Part shown: one piece after another, positions 32,765 to 42,311 of the stretch
Layout: every line of letters starts with the position of its first letter
How positions within the stretch are numbered: the first letter of the stretch is position 1
Origin: Moryella indoligenes
GTDB lineage: Bacteria > Bacillota > Clostridia > Lachnospirales > Lachnospiraceae
Assembly: GCF_030812885.1 (NCBI RefSeq)
Contig: NZ_JAUSTO010000001.1
Span: 124,001 to 188,000 of the forward strand
Direction: 5' to 3'
DNA: 64,000 nucleotides
Position numbers and translations under genes: made by a program
Notes under the pieces: model-generated
What the model was told of the DNA's origin: nothing
Databases searched by the model: none
Seen by the model: the letters and a program-made list of their open reading frames with translations, nothing else

Positions 32765-35730
32765 CTCTCTTCCTTCTGCGCCTGAAACAGCGGCTTTACT
32801 TCTGTGAATGCCTGCTCCTCCTTCCGAAGCTGGCTCTCGTTTCCAATCACACACTTTGCGCCGTCAGACAGCACGGCGCGAAGGAGCGGCGCCAGCGCGC
32901 GGATATCCGCAGGCTCTGCATTCAGGATCTCGTCTCTCTCCCTCTGAAGATCCTCGTCTGTCACATGTGAATAATATGCAGACAGGCCGCGCAGTCCTGC
33001 CTGCTTGGGTGTGAGCGGACTGTCGAGCTCCGCGATGGTTCCGATGATACTCTTTGTCATCTCGCGCTCATCCGCGGTGAACTGCTCTGCAAATTCTGCG
33101 ATTCCGTCATAGATCCGGTCCGTCTCCAAAAGCTTCGGATCTCGATAAGAGGCAAAGCCCGCGCTCCCGCTGCGCCCAAAGCTCGCTGCACAGCCGTATG
33201 CGCCGCCGAGCACCCGAATATTGTTCCAGAGATAATCATAGCTCAGCAGCAGCTTCAGCACGCGCAGCGCTCCCGTGTACGCGAAGCCGTGCTCCTTAAA
33301 GTTTCCGCTGCGTGCCACATAGTTCACCTGGGACGCAGTGGAAAAGCCCTCGCGCCGCACATCGCGCTTCCACAAAAAGCGCTGCGGACGCTTTGCACCT
33401 GCCGGAAAGCTCTCACGATACCCCTCCAGTGCCCTGCGCACTGCGGCATAGCCCTCTGCGTCACAGCTTAAATGCACCGTGATATTGTCCGCCGTAAAGA
33501 TGCGCGCTGCGAGCTCCTCAAGCGTCTCTGCAATCCGTGCCGTCTCGGCGTCATCCATCGCTGCAAGCTGCTCCAGATGCTTAAAATACGCAATGCCCCG
33601 CGTCGCGTCTCCAAAGGCCGCGTCTGCGGAGAGGCAGGCTCCCGCGCGAATCAGTGCCATCACATGTCCCGCCGAGGTCAGCTTGTCCTTAAGACCCGCC
33701 TTTACCTCATTTAAGTTGTCCCTAAGGCGCTTCCCGTCCGCAAAGCTTGTACCAAGAAGCATTTCCCGCATGGTCTTCAACAGAAAATCCACCTTCTCTG
33801 CAAGTGCCTTTCCGCTCGCAAAAAAGAGAGAGCTGTTCTTCCCTGCACTTAGAAGATCCGGATAACTCTCCATGCCAAAGCCGATGCCGCCGCTGTTTAA
33901 ATTGATCAGCGTGGAGAGCTCACTGTAGCTGTGACTCTCCGTGTCCATATAGCCCAGCACGTCGCGCAGGAGTGCAAGAGAGGAGAGCTCACTGAGCGAC
34001 AGACTTCCGCAGTCAAAATCAAGACGCAGGTAGACAATACCGGAGGTGAAGACCTCCGTCCAGACGACAGGGAGTCCCGCGATCTCCTCGGTCTTAAAGT
34101 TCAGCTTCTCAGCGCCGCGGTCAATATCTCCCCGCTTAAGCAGCGGAATCCTTAAGAGATCCTCCTGCTTCGAGGGCTCACTCTGATAGGCCTTCAGCTC
34201 CCGTGTCTCCCAGACAATGCGCTCCCTCTCCTCCCGGCTCATCTGTGCCGCGATCTCCCGGAGCTTCTCGTTTCTTTTCTCCTCCTGCTTTGCCGTGAGC
34301 CCGCTGACCGGCTTCAGTATGACCAGCGCCTCATTCGGGTTGTCCAGCAGATAGTCCCTGATGATCCCCTCAAAGAAATCCTCATCGACCTTCTTCCTAA
34401 GCTCAGAAAACAGCCCGTCAAAGCGAAGGTGCATGCAGGGATCCGCGTCATAGAGCCAGCTGTTGAAACTCTCAATTCCATATATCAGTCCCTTCGGATA
34501 GGAGCCGAAATCTGCCTCCCTTGCCCGAAATTCCGCAGAATTCAGCGCAGCCTTTACCATTTTGTGATCCAGCGCTCCCCCGGCAAGAGCCCGCAGGGTA
34601 TCCCGCACCACAGCGAGAAACTGCTCCTTCTGATCCAGCGCAACATGCTTTGCGTTCACAGCAAAATAAGGCTCGCGTATTCCATAGCTGTAGCCGCCGT
34701 ACACATCCTCACCGATGCCTGCCTGAATGAGCGCATCGTGCAGCGGCGCCCCCGGAACCTCAAGCAGCACATATTCCAGCGCCTGAAACGCGTTGCAGAG
34801 CAGCGGATCCAGCTCACCGCCGACGCGCATATTGAGGGAGAAATAAGCCGCATGATCCTCTGACTCGCTCTCCGCGATGGAATATTCAAACAGCTTTTCC
34901 ACCGGTGCCCTGAGCGGCGCGGGGAGCTTCAGCTCCGAATCCAGCGGACGCCTCTCATACTTCGAGAGGTACTCCCGGTCCATGTAGTCCAGCCGCTCCG
35001 CCATATCCGTGTTTCCGTAGAGGTAAATAAAAGAATTCGTCGGATGATAGTAGCGGCTGTGGAAATCCAGATAAGACTCATAGCTCAGCTCCGGGATGCA
35101 GTCCGGGTCTCCTCCGGACTCCTCCGCATAGGGATGTCCCGGAAAGAGCGCCTCATTCACCGCGCGCTCCATCACGCCGTCCACAGAGGAATACACCCCC
35201 TTCATCTCATTGTAGACAACGCCGTTGTAGCTCAGCGGGCCGTCCGCGCTCTCCGCCTCGTAATGCCAGCCCTCCTGCAGGAATATCTTCTTCTCCTGAT
35301 AGAGTCTCGGATGAAACACCGCATCCAGATACACGTCCATGAGATTATGAAAATCCGTGTCATTGCAGCTTGCGACAGGATAGAGCGTCTTATCCGGATA
35401 GGTCATCGCGTTCAGAAAGGTGTTGAGCGAGCCCTTCACGAGCTCCACAAAGGGATCCTTCGCAGGATACTTCTCCGAGCCGCAGAGCACGGTGTGCTCC
35501 ACAATGTGGGCAACGCCCGTGGAGTCGCGGGAAGGCGTGCGAAAGCCGATCGTGAAGACCTTGTTGTTGTCGTCGGAGAGCAGCAGGAACACCCGCGCTC
35601 CCGTTCTTCTGTGTTCCATACTGACCGCGACTGCACCGATCTCCGGGATATCCGTCTCCTTTAAATATGTGTACGCGGGTAATGTCTTCAGTGCCGCTGT
35701 TCTTTCGCTGCGATTCCGAATTTCTGCCAT
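32761..35730 (-). CDS. M16C zinc peptidase (insulinase family, PreP/CymA-like)
   Basis: This 989-residue double-length M16 protease has the inverted zinc motif His75-x-x-Glu78-His79 in VAHIVEHT, in the first of four M16 modules. Members degrade short peptides inside a closed clamshell chamber. The start at 35730 has an AAAGGAAG site; the ORF-extending upstream ATG is disfavoured. It is translationally coupled to era through a 4-nt overlap. Confidence 0.92.
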   Translation of the reverse strand: MAEIRNRSERTAALKTLPAYTYLKETDIPEIGAVAVSMEHRRTGARVFLLLSDDNNKVFTIGFRTPSRDSTGVAHIVEHTVLCGSEKYPAKDPFVELVKGSLNTFLNAMTYPDKTLYPVASCNDTDFHNLMDVYLDAVFHPRLYQEKKIFLQEGWHYEAESADGPLSYNGVVYNEMKGVYSSVDGVMERAVNEALFPGHPYAEESGGDPDCIPELSYESYLDFHSRYYHPTNSFIYLYGNTDMAERLDYMDREYLSKYERRPLDSELKLPAPLRAPVEKLFEYSIAESESEDHAAYFSLNMRVGGELDPLLCNAFQALEYVLLEVPGAPLHDALIQAGIGEDVYGGYSYGIREPYFAVNAKHVALDQKEQFLAVVRDTLRALAGGALDHKMVKAALNSAEFRAREADFGSYPKGLIYGIESFNSWLYDADPCMHLRFDGLFSELRKKVDEDFFEGIIRDYLLDNPNEALVILKPVSGLTAKQEEKRNEKLREIAAQMSREERERIVWETRELKAYQSEPSKQEDLLRIPLLKRGDIDRGAEKLNFKTEEIAGLPVVWTEVFTSGIVYLRLDFDCGSLSLSELSSLALLRDVLGYMDTESHSYSELSTLINLNSGGIGFGMESYPDLLSAGKNSSLFFASGKALAEKVDFLLKTMREMLLGTSFADGKRLRDNLNEVKAGLKDKLTSAGHVMALIRAGACLSADAAFGDATRGIAYFKHLEQLAAMDDAETARIAETLEELAARIFTADNITVHLSCDAEGYAAVRRALEGYRESFPAGAKRPQRFLWKRDVRREGFSTASQVNYVARSGNFKEHGFAYTGALRVLKLLLSYDYLWNNIRVLGGAYGCAASFGRSGSAGFASYRDPKLLETDRIYDGIAEFAEQFTADEREMTKSIIGTIAELDSPLTPKQAGLRGLSAYYSHVTDEDLQRERDEILNAEPADIRALAPLLRAVLSDGAKCVIGNESQLRKEEQAFTEVKPLFQAQKEER

Positions 35731-35903
35731 AAGTCTTCCTTTCTGTGTGATCGCGTCTTTATGCCGACGGTATAATCCCATCGGCCGGTATCATGGAAAG
35801 CAGCGTGCGATCCGCAGTTTCCCGGATCCTGCTTCCCTTCTGTCTGCCGGAGCTCTCCCGGCAACGATAAAGCTCAGAGTGTTTCAAAGCCCCGCCGCTT
35901 TAC

Positions 35904-36737
35904 TCACAGCCTACCCAGGAACTTGTCCTTTAAGAGCGCCGCGCACTCCCGCAGCATAAAATGCGGGAAGAGTACCAGATCTGTGGCCACGGGTATCCCA
36001 TAAATTTGCTGCTGTGACTGTTTTTTGGCAATATGCATTGCGCGATACAGATGATAGTCGGAGCTCAGCACGGCGATGCGCACCGGTCTCGACTCTGCGC
36101 TCAGGATCTCCATTCCCTGCACCGGGCTCACAAAAGCCGCCCGGGACTCGCTCTCCTCCGCCTCCCCGCGGACGCGGCGGATCAACGCACGGCTGTAGCT
36201 GATATTTTCAAAGGTATTCTTTGACTGTATCTCCAGAAGCAGGCGCTCTGCCTTAAGACCGTTTTCGCAGAGATAATCTGCCATCACCTCTGCCTCCGAG
36301 CGGAGCGAGGAAACGTCTTGCCCGCCCGAGAGCACAAAACTGGTCTGCGGATTCTGTTCCGCATAGGCGAGCGTGCGGTCCAACCGCCGCTTCAGTGAGC
36401 GTGAGATCGTGCCGTCCGGTCTCACCTGCGCGCCGAGGACGATCACATACTCCGGATTCACAGGCTCCCCGGGATGCATCCCGGAGGCGATGCATACGCC
36501 TGCCGCGATCAATACCGCCGCGAGAGAGAAGGTCGCCGTATGTACCGCCGTGACAAGCCAGAGCGGAATCTGTCTCCACTCATGCCTGTAACCCCAGGCC
36601 ACCGCCGCATTGCAGAGCGAGAGAAACGCAAAGCAGAGCCAGATCTGACTCTGCGCCAGAAACTGACCCGCATAGATCGTCGCAACGATCCAGTAACCGA
36701 GGCACAGAAGAAAGCCCGCGGTGAAAAATACACTCAT
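35904..36737 (-). CDS. ElyC/SanA/YdcF (DUF218) membrane protein
   Basis: This 277-residue protein has three to four N-terminal hydrophobic segments (about residues 1-100) and a C-terminal DUF218 domain starting VIVLGAQVRPDG and containing FVLSGGQD. Relatives SanA and ElyC affect envelope integrity and vancomycin sensitivity in enterobacteria; their biochemistry is unclear. AAGGAG lies 7 nt before ATG 36737. It follows the U32 peptidase gene after 11 nt. Confidence 0.88.
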   Translation of the reverse strand: MSVFFTAGFLLCLGYWIVATIYAGQFLAQSQIWLCFAFLSLCNAAVAWGYRHEWRQIPLWLVTAVHTATFSLAAVLIAAGVCIASGMHPGEPVNPEYVIVLGAQVRPDGTISRSLKRRLDRTLAYAEQNPQTSFVLSGGQDVSSLRSEAEVMADYLCENGLKAERLLLEIQSKNTFENISYSRALIRRVRGEAEESESRAAFVSPVQGMEILSAESRPVRIAVLSSDYHLYRAMHIAKKQSQQQIYGIPVATDLVLFPHFMLRECAALLKDKFLGRL

Positions 36738-36748
36738 GTATCCGCTCC

Positions 36749-37990
36749 TTACTTCAGCTCTGCAGTCTCCACACGCAGCAGCTCTCCGGGCTCCGCTGCC
36801 GGACACAGCTCCACATGCAGCGACTCCAGCGGATGCGGCGCGCTCTCCTCCCGCATGCCCTCGTCGTTCTCGATCGAGAGCACCTCTGAGATCACATCGC
36901 TCCCGTCCTTCTTCATGATTTCTATCCTGTCGCCGACCGAAAACTTATTTTTCTGCCGGAAGCAGGCGCGCCCCTGTTTGTCCAGGCGCTCCACGGTTCC
37001 CAGATAAGTGTAGCTCCGCGTGTAGGTATTGTTCTCGTAGATCTGCGCGTCCTCCGAGGGTCTGCCAAAAAAGAAGCCGGTCGTGAACTCCCGGTAGGTG
37101 CATTTTCCGATCTCTCGCCTGTACTCCTCAAGATGCGACGCATAGAGTGCGGGATCCTTCAAATAATCATCAATCGCCCGTCGGTAGGCGCGCGCATTGA
37201 CCGCGACGTAGAGCTCCGTCTTCATGCGCCCCTCAATCTTGAAGCTGTCTATCCCGGCCTCTATGAGCTCCGGAATATGCTCTATCATGCAGAGATCCCT
37301 GGAATTGAAGATGAAGGTCCCCCGCTCATTTTCATACACCGGCATATACTGCCCCGGGCGCTTCTCCTCCACCACCGCGTACTGCCAGCGACAGGGGTGG
37401 GTACAGGCTCCGCGGTTCGCATCCCGTCCGGAGAGAAAGCTGCTTAAGAGGCAGCGCCCCGAGTAGGAGATGCACATCGCACCGTGCACGAAGGTCTCAA
37501 TCTCCATCTCTTCCGGAATGTGTCTCCGAATATCCGCAATCTCCCTGAGAGAGAGCTCCCGCGCCGTCACGACGCGCTTTGCACCGAGCTCCCGCCAGAA
37601 GAGAAAGCTTCCGTAATTCGTATTGTTCGCCTGTGTGCTCACATGGAGCTCCGTGTCCGGACATATGCGCTTTGCCAGCATGAAGAGCGCCGGATCGGAG
37701 ACGATGAGCGCATCCGGCTGCATCTCCTTAAGCTCCTCAAAATAGTGCTCCGCCGCTGTGAGATCGTCATTGTGCGCAAGTATATTTGCGGTCACATAGA
37801 CCTTCTTTCCCCGCTCATGTGCGTAGCGTATGCCCTCCGCCATCTCCTCCGGCGAAAAGTTCTTCGCCATGGCACGGAGACCGAAGGCCTCCCCGCCGAT
37901 ATAAACCGCGTCCGCTCCGTAGTCCAGCGCAGTCCTCAGCACTTTAAGACTGCCCGCCGGGAGCAGAAGCTCCGGTCTTTTTTCTCGCAT
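36749..37990 (-). CDS. trhP: U32-family protein, TrhP-type (tRNA 5-hydroxyuridine formation)
   Basis: This 413-residue U32 'peptidase' family member has the conserved GADAVYIGGE near residue 27 and a four-Cys cluster (CISYSGRC, then GACTHPC) likely to hold an iron-sulfur cluster. In Bacillus (YrrN/YrrO) and E. coli such proteins hydroxylate U34 of tRNA using prephenate-linked chemistry, rather than acting as collagenases. Size and context match YrrO: the gene upstream is the O-methyltransferase TrmR that methylates the same position. The start at 37990 has AAAGGAAG. Confidence 0.85.
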   Translation of the reverse strand: MREKRPELLLPAGSLKVLRTALDYGADAVYIGGEAFGLRAMAKNFSPEEMAEGIRYAHERGKKVYVTANILAHNDDLTAAEHYFEELKEMQPDALIVSDPALFMLAKRICPDTELHVSTQANNTNYGSFLFWRELGAKRVVTARELSLREIADIRRHIPEEMEIETFVHGAMCISYSGRCLLSSFLSGRDANRGACTHPCRWQYAVVEEKRPGQYMPVYENERGTFIFNSRDLCMIEHIPELIEAGIDSFKIEGRMKTELYVAVNARAYRRAIDDYLKDPALYASHLEEYRREIGKCTYREFTTGFFFGRPSEDAQIYENNTYTRSYTYLGTVERLDKQGRACFRQKNKFSVGDRIEIMKKDGSDVISEVLSIENDEGMREESAPHPLESLHVELCPAAEPGELLRVETAELK

Positions 37991-38004
37991 AAGCTTCCTT
38001 TCTC

Positions 38005-38661
38005 TCACTCTGCCCCGGCGCGCTTCAGCGTCAGTGCAATTCCGTCCCCGCCCGGCAATATGCTCGTCTCCAGTCCCTCCGTGTGCGTCAGAACGTAGAG
38101 ATATTCCCTCATGCGGGCGTGTATGGTTCTGTCGCGGCGCGGCAGGGCAAAACGGGAATACGCGATGCTCCCCTCCTGCAATACATTATCCGAGAGGATA
38201 ATGCCGCCGGGTCTCAGACATTTTAAAAGATGCGGCAGCCAGTTCAAATACTGCCCTTTTGCCGCATCCATAAACACAAAGGAATATCGTTCCGCCGGAA
38301 GTCCGGGAAGGATTTCGCCGGCGTCGCCGGGAAGAAGCGTAATCCTCTCCCGATAGACACTGCGGCTTATGTTCCGCTGCGCGGCCTCGATGCGCGGCGC
38401 CCAGCTCTCTATCGTCGTGATGTGCGCATTCTCCGGGAGCACTGAGGCCATAACAAGGGCAGAATATCCCACCGCCGTTCCGACCTCCAAAAGCTCCTGC
38501 GGCTTCAGAATGAGAAGCAGCATCTTTAAAAAGCGCTCCGTATTCCGCCGGAGCACAGGAACCTCCGCTGTCTCCGCCTCCCGGCGCAGTGCCTCCAGCC
38601 ATGCAGCATTTCCCGGCTCAAGCGAATCAAGATAGGCCGTAATTTCAGGCGCAACAATCAT
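38005..38661 (-). CDS. trmR: O-methyltransferase TrmR (tRNA 5-methoxyuridine)
   Basis: This 218-residue class I SAM O-methyltransferase shows LEVGTAVGYSAL (SAM loop) and FMDAAKGQY (metal/catalytic region). Its position between an MltG-like gene and a U32 gene equals Bacillus yrrM, now TrmR, which converts ho5U34 to mo5U34 and widens wobble decoding. Without context it could be called a catechol-type methyltransferase. It overlaps the upstream gene by 4 nt. Confidence 0.82.
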   Translation of the reverse strand: MIVAPEITAYLDSLEPGNAAWLEALRREAETAEVPVLRRNTERFLKMLLLILKPQELLEVGTAVGYSALVMASVLPENAHITTIESWAPRIEAAQRNISRSVYRERITLLPGDAGEILPGLPAERYSFVFMDAAKGQYLNWLPHLLKCLRPGGIILSDNVLQEGSIAYSRFALPRRDRTIHARMREYLYVLTHTEGLETSILPGGDGIALTLKRAGAE

Positions 38662-39059
38662 TTCTTATCTGTCTCCTCCGCTGTCTCCGGGCCTGCATCG
38701 AGCTGACGGAGCAACTCCTCCGCTGTCTCCGAGCTGTTCAGCTGGTAATGCCCCGGCTGTACCTCAAGATCAAAGAACAGTGCCTGCAGGCGCAGCGCCC
38801 AGACATTGTCCGCAACACCGCGCTTCAAAAGCAGCTCTGAGGCCTCCCAGAGATCCATGCCCTCAGGAATCGTCACATAGATGTTCTTTCCGGGAGGAGC
38901 ATCCTTCCCCTGCTCATAAAATGCGCTGTAGCCGAAGCGATACGCTACCGCCATGCCGCGCGCCAGAACCAGAAGCAGTCCGGCCGCAACCAGGACCCGC
39001 ACTGCAAGCCCGATGAGACCGGATGAGAAGCTGTTCAGTTTTTCGGCATTTCGATTCAT
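38658..39059 (-). CDS. MltG N-terminal-like membrane protein lacking the catalytic domain
   Basis: This 133-residue protein has one membrane helix (about residues 16-42) followed by a segment like the LysM-like N-domain of endolytic transglycosylase MltG/YceG (IYVTIPEGMDLWEASELLLKRG, then PGHYQLNSSETAEELLRQL). MltG is normally 330-400 residues and terminates glycan strands with a catalytic Glu; that domain is absent and the frame ends at a normal stop overlapping trmR. The locus is where Bacillus has full-length yrrL. It may bind glycan or regulate rather than cut. Confidence 0.7.
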   Translation of the reverse strand: MNRNAEKLNSFSSGLIGLAVRVLVAAGLLLVLARGMAVAYRFGYSAFYEQGKDAPPGKNIYVTIPEGMDLWEASELLLKRGVADNVWALRLQALFFDLEVQPGHYQLNSSETAEELLRQLDAGPETAEETDKK

Positions 39060-39141
39060 AAGCTCTGCTCCGTTTCAAAGCTGTGCGGCCTTGATAGTAC
39101 GCTCCGTGAGAGCTTCTTCCCCTCCAAAGGCTGCCTGCTTC

Positions 39142-41298
39142 TCAATGAACCCCGAGAATGATGGGCAGTATCACCGGATTCCGCTTCATCTTCTTCCAGA
39201 AGAAATCGCTCAGCTCGTCCCGCACCGCGTTCTTCAGCTTGCTCCAGTCGTGAACACCGGCGCTGAGACTGTCGCGCACTGCGGCAGCAGCGATATCTCG
39301 CGCGCCTGCCATCAGCTCCTCCGAATCCTTCACATAGACAAAGCCTCTGGAGACAATCTCCGGCCCGGAGACCAGCTGGTTCGAACCGCGCTCCAGCGCC
39401 ATTGTCACGATCATGATACCATTCTGCGCGAGGTTTTGTCTATCTCTCAGGACGACATTGCCCACGTCTCCGACACCGAGCCCGTCCACCATGATGCCGC
39501 CTGCCTGCACATGCCCTGCGATGCGACAGCTGTTCTCACTGATCTCAACGACATCACCCGTGGACATAAAGAGTATATTCTCTTTCGGCACGCCGACCGC
39601 CGCCGCGATCTCCACCTGTGCCTTTCTGTGACGGTACTCACCGTGCACCGGCAGCGCAAACTTCGGCCTGAGCAGGGAGTACATGAGCTTGATCTCCTCT
39701 GCGCAGGCGTGTCCGGATACATGCGTGTCCTGAAATATGACCTCCGCCCCCTTGATGGAGAGCTCGTTGATCACCTTGTCCACGGCCTTCTCATTGCCGG
39801 GGATGGGGTGAGAGCTCATCACAACCACATCCGAAGGTGAGATCGAGACCTTTCTGTGCATGCCGCTGGCCATTCTGGAGAGCGCAGCCATGCTCTCTCC
39901 CTGACTGCCCGTCGTGATGAGAACGGTCTTCTCCTGCGGATAGTTCTTCAGCTGCTCAATGTCGATCAACGTCCCCTCCGGGATCTGAATATAGCCGAGC
40001 TCATTGGCGATGCCGATGACATTTACCATGGAGCGGCCTTCAACCACCACCTTGCGGCCGTACCTGTAGGCAGAATTGATCACCTGCTGCACGCGATCCA
40101 CGTTTGAAGCAAAGGTCGCGACGATAATACGATTCTCCTTGTGCTCGGAGAATATCAGGTCGAAGGTTCTGCCGACCGTGCGCTCCGACATCGTAAAGCC
40201 CGGGCGTATTGCGTTAGTGCTGTCGCAGAGCAGCGCCAGCACTCCCTGCTTTCCGAGCTCTGCCATGCGCTGCAGATCCGCAGCCTCACCGAACACGGGC
40301 GTGTAGTCGATCTTGAAATCGCCGGTGTGGAAAATGACACCTGCCGGGCTGAAGATCGCAAGCGCCGAGCTGTCGGAAATAGAGTGATTCGTCTTGATAA
40401 ACTCCACATTAAAATCACCGAAGGGCACCGTATCGCCGTGCTTTACCACGAAGAGCTTCGCGGAATCGAGCAGTCTGTGCTCCTCCAGCTTATGCCGGAT
40501 CAGTGCGATGGTGAGTCGCGTGGAGTACACCGGAACATTCAGCTCCTTCAGAATATAGGGCAGCGCGCCGATATGATCCTCGTGTCCATGGGTGATGACA
40601 AAGCCCTTTACCTTCGAGATATTCTCCTTCAGGTAGCTCACATCCGGAATCACACAGTCAATACCCAGCATATCCTCACTCGGAAAGGCAATGCCGCAGT
40701 CCACAACGATGATGGTATCATTGCACTCAAAGGCCGTAATATTCATGCCGATCTGCTCGAGGCCGCCGAGCGGGATGATCTTCACCCTGCCCTCCGCGCT
40801 GGAGCGGATGACGCGTGCCTTCGGGAGCTTCGCGTGCTCCAGCATGGCTGCCAGAGGACCGAGCGTTTTTTTTGCGGAGCGGCGTACACCGCTGCGGCTC
40901 CCCGTACTGCGGCTGCTCTCCTTCGCCTTTGTACTCTCCTTTGTCTTTGTGCTCTCCTTCACCTCTGCGGCGTGCGGTCTTCTGCGGGAGGTCTTTGACA
41001 CACTCTCCTTCTTCTGCTCCCCTTTTACGGGGCTCTCTTTTTTCACGCTTTCCTTCCGCGGCATACTGTTCTTTCTGCCCGCGCTCCTTCCCGCGCTGTT
41101 TTTCCCGGCACTCTCCTTCTTCACAGTTTCCTGTGCGCCTGTTTCCTTCCTTGCACTGCTCCTTCGCGCAGTCGTCTTTCCTGCATTCTCCTTCTGTGCG
41201 CCATCTTTCCTGCCGCCCTGTGCCTCCTGGCTCAGGTTGCGGCTCAGCTCCTTCAGCTTTCTGATCGCGTTCAGCGGATTTCTTTCATTCTCACTCAA
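39142..41298 (-). CDS. rnjA: Ribonuclease J with a long basic KES-rich N-terminal extension
   Basis: RNase J is a 5'-3' exo- and endonuclease central to mRNA decay in Firmicutes. Core motifs are KIIPLGGLEQIGMN (from about residue 172) and the metal site ITHGHEDHIGALP, with beta-CASP and C-terminal domains after. The 718 residues exceed the usual 550-560 because of about 170 extra residues at the N-terminus, rich in Lys, Ser, Glu and Arg with repeated KES/TKxKEST units, probably disordered. The start is TTG at 41298 with GAGGAG 7 nt upstream. Confidence 0.93.
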   Translation of the reverse strand: MSENERNPLNAIRKLKELSRNLSQEAQGGRKDGAQKENAGKTTARRSSARKETGAQETVKKESAGKNSAGRSAGRKNSMPRKESVKKESPVKGEQKKESVSKTSRRRPHAAEVKESTKTKESTKAKESSRSTGSRSGVRRSAKKTLGPLAAMLEHAKLPKARVIRSSAEGRVKIIPLGGLEQIGMNITAFECNDTIIVVDCGIAFPSEDMLGIDCVIPDVSYLKENISKVKGFVITHGHEDHIGALPYILKELNVPVYSTRLTIALIRHKLEEHRLLDSAKLFVVKHGDTVPFGDFNVEFIKTNHSISDSSALAIFSPAGVIFHTGDFKIDYTPVFGEAADLQRMAELGKQGVLALLCDSTNAIRPGFTMSERTVGRTFDLIFSEHKENRIIVATFASNVDRVQQVINSAYRYGRKVVVEGRSMVNVIGIANELGYIQIPEGTLIDIEQLKNYPQEKTVLITTGSQGESMAALSRMASGMHRKVSISPSDVVVMSSHPIPGNEKAVDKVINELSIKGAEVIFQDTHVSGHACAEEIKLMYSLLRPKFALPVHGEYRHRKAQVEIAAAVGVPKENILFMSTGDVVEISENSCRIAGHVQAGGIMVDGLGVGDVGNVVLRDRQNLAQNGIMIVTMALERGSNQLVSGPEIVSRGFVYVKDSEELMAGARDIAAAAVRDSLSAGVHDWSKLKNAVRDELSDFFWKKMKRNPVILPIILGVH

Positions 41299-41414
41299 AT
41301 TAAAACTCCTCTCATACGAACCTTAAGCCTGTATGCGGCATGGTTCTGTTGTTTTATCAGCTTCTGTCTTCCAACCCGCTCTATGCTGTCGGAACAGACA
41401 GATATCCTCTCTGC

Positions 41415-41717
41415 TCATATAAGCTCTACACCGGAATCACTCATCAGCTCCTGAAAGATGCGAAGCATGTAGTCCGCCTCGGCATCGTCCTCCACAAACT
41501 CATAGACTGCTTCTCTTTCCTCCGGGCCCGAGACATCCTTTAGGATATAACACGCACCATCCCCCTCGGCGCCTTCCGCCGCGAGGAGATAATACATCCC
41601 GTTAATTTTCGTCTCCTCCAGAACGTAGAGCTCCACTTCGCCCCCGTCCTGATCTGCAACAGTGATTCGCGCCTGCTCCGGGGCCGCCATGAGCTCCTCT
41701 TCTCTCCCTTTCTCCAT
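41415..41717 (-). CDS. DUF1292 protein (YrzB-like)
   Basis: This acidic protein of about 100 residues has the DUF1292 pattern (ITVADQDGGEVELYVLEE, then YYLLAAE and EEREAVYEFVEDD). It lies 17 nt after ruvX, as yrzB follows yrrK in Bacillus. Its function is unknown. ATG 41717 is chosen because of AAGGAAG just upstream; ATG 41690 with AGAGGAG is also possible. Confidence 0.83.
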   Translation of the reverse strand: MEKGREEELMAAPEQARITVADQDGGEVELYVLEETKINGMYYLLAAEGAEGDGACYILKDVSGPEEREAVYEFVEDDAEADYMLRIFQELMSDSGVELI

Positions 41718-41734
41718 CCTCTTCCTTTCCGCGC

Positions 41735-42160
41735 TCACCTGCATTCCGGGTGAGCGTCCATATATTCCTTTAAAATCAGGCTCGCTGCGACCTGATCTAT
41801 ATACTTCTTTCTCTCCTCGCGCGGCACACCGCTCTCCGAGAGTATCTCATCCGCCGCCACAGTCGTAAGACGCTCATCCTGCCACTCCACCGGCAGCCCG
41901 GTTCTTCGGATGAGCATCTCCCGAAAGTGCTCACAGCGCTCCACGCGCTCACCGGCACTCCCGTCCATATGGCACGGACGCCCCAGCACGATGCGGGTGA
42001 CACCCCGCTCCTGCACGAGCTCCTCAATGCGGGAACAGGTTCTTCTGAGCTTCGATTCCGAAGTTCTCCATATGGTCTCCGCCGGCTGTGCCGTTAAGTA
42101 CAGGGCGTCGCTGAATGCGACGCCTACCGTCTTCGATCCGTAGTCCAGACCCATTAACAC
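41735..42160 (-). CDS. ruvX: RuvX/YqgF RNase H-fold resolvase-like nuclease
   Basis: YqgF proteins carry an RNase H fold and act in 16S rRNA 3'-end processing and/or as Holliday junction resolvases. MGLDYGSKTVGVAFSD holds the first catalytic Asp, VLGRPCHMDGS and DERLTT the others. A GTG start at 42160 with GAGGG 7 nt upstream fits best (141 residues). It sits below ireB with two terminator-like hairpins between them, so its expression may be attenuated or start from an internal promoter. Confidence 0.92.
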   Translation of the reverse strand: MLMGLDYGSKTVGVAFSDALYLTAQPAETIWRTSESKLRRTCSRIEELVQERGVTRIVLGRPCHMDGSAGERVERCEHFREMLIRRTGLPVEWQDERLTTVAADEILSESGVPREERKKYIDQVAASLILKEYMDAHPECR

Positions 42161-42203
42161 TGATAAACCCTCGCCTCTTTCTGAAAACTGTAAAATCATA
42201 CAA

Positions 42204-42237
42204 CAAAAAGCGCTGATACGGAATATTCCTGTATCAG
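42204..42237 (-). terminator. Leader terminator just upstream of ruvX
   Basis: On the minus strand CTGATAC/GTATCAG (42231-42237 with 42213-42219), extended by inner GGAAT/ATTCC, is followed by CGCTTTTTG. It lies about 45 nt before the ruvX GTG and downstream of the separate ireB terminator, so it could be a leader attenuator. Confidence 0.7.
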
Positions 42238-42311
42238 TCTCAGAGGTGCCAGATTCGATTGATGACCGAGCCCATAACGGTCCTTCACGCGGCTTTCTAT
42301 CACATCTAAAC

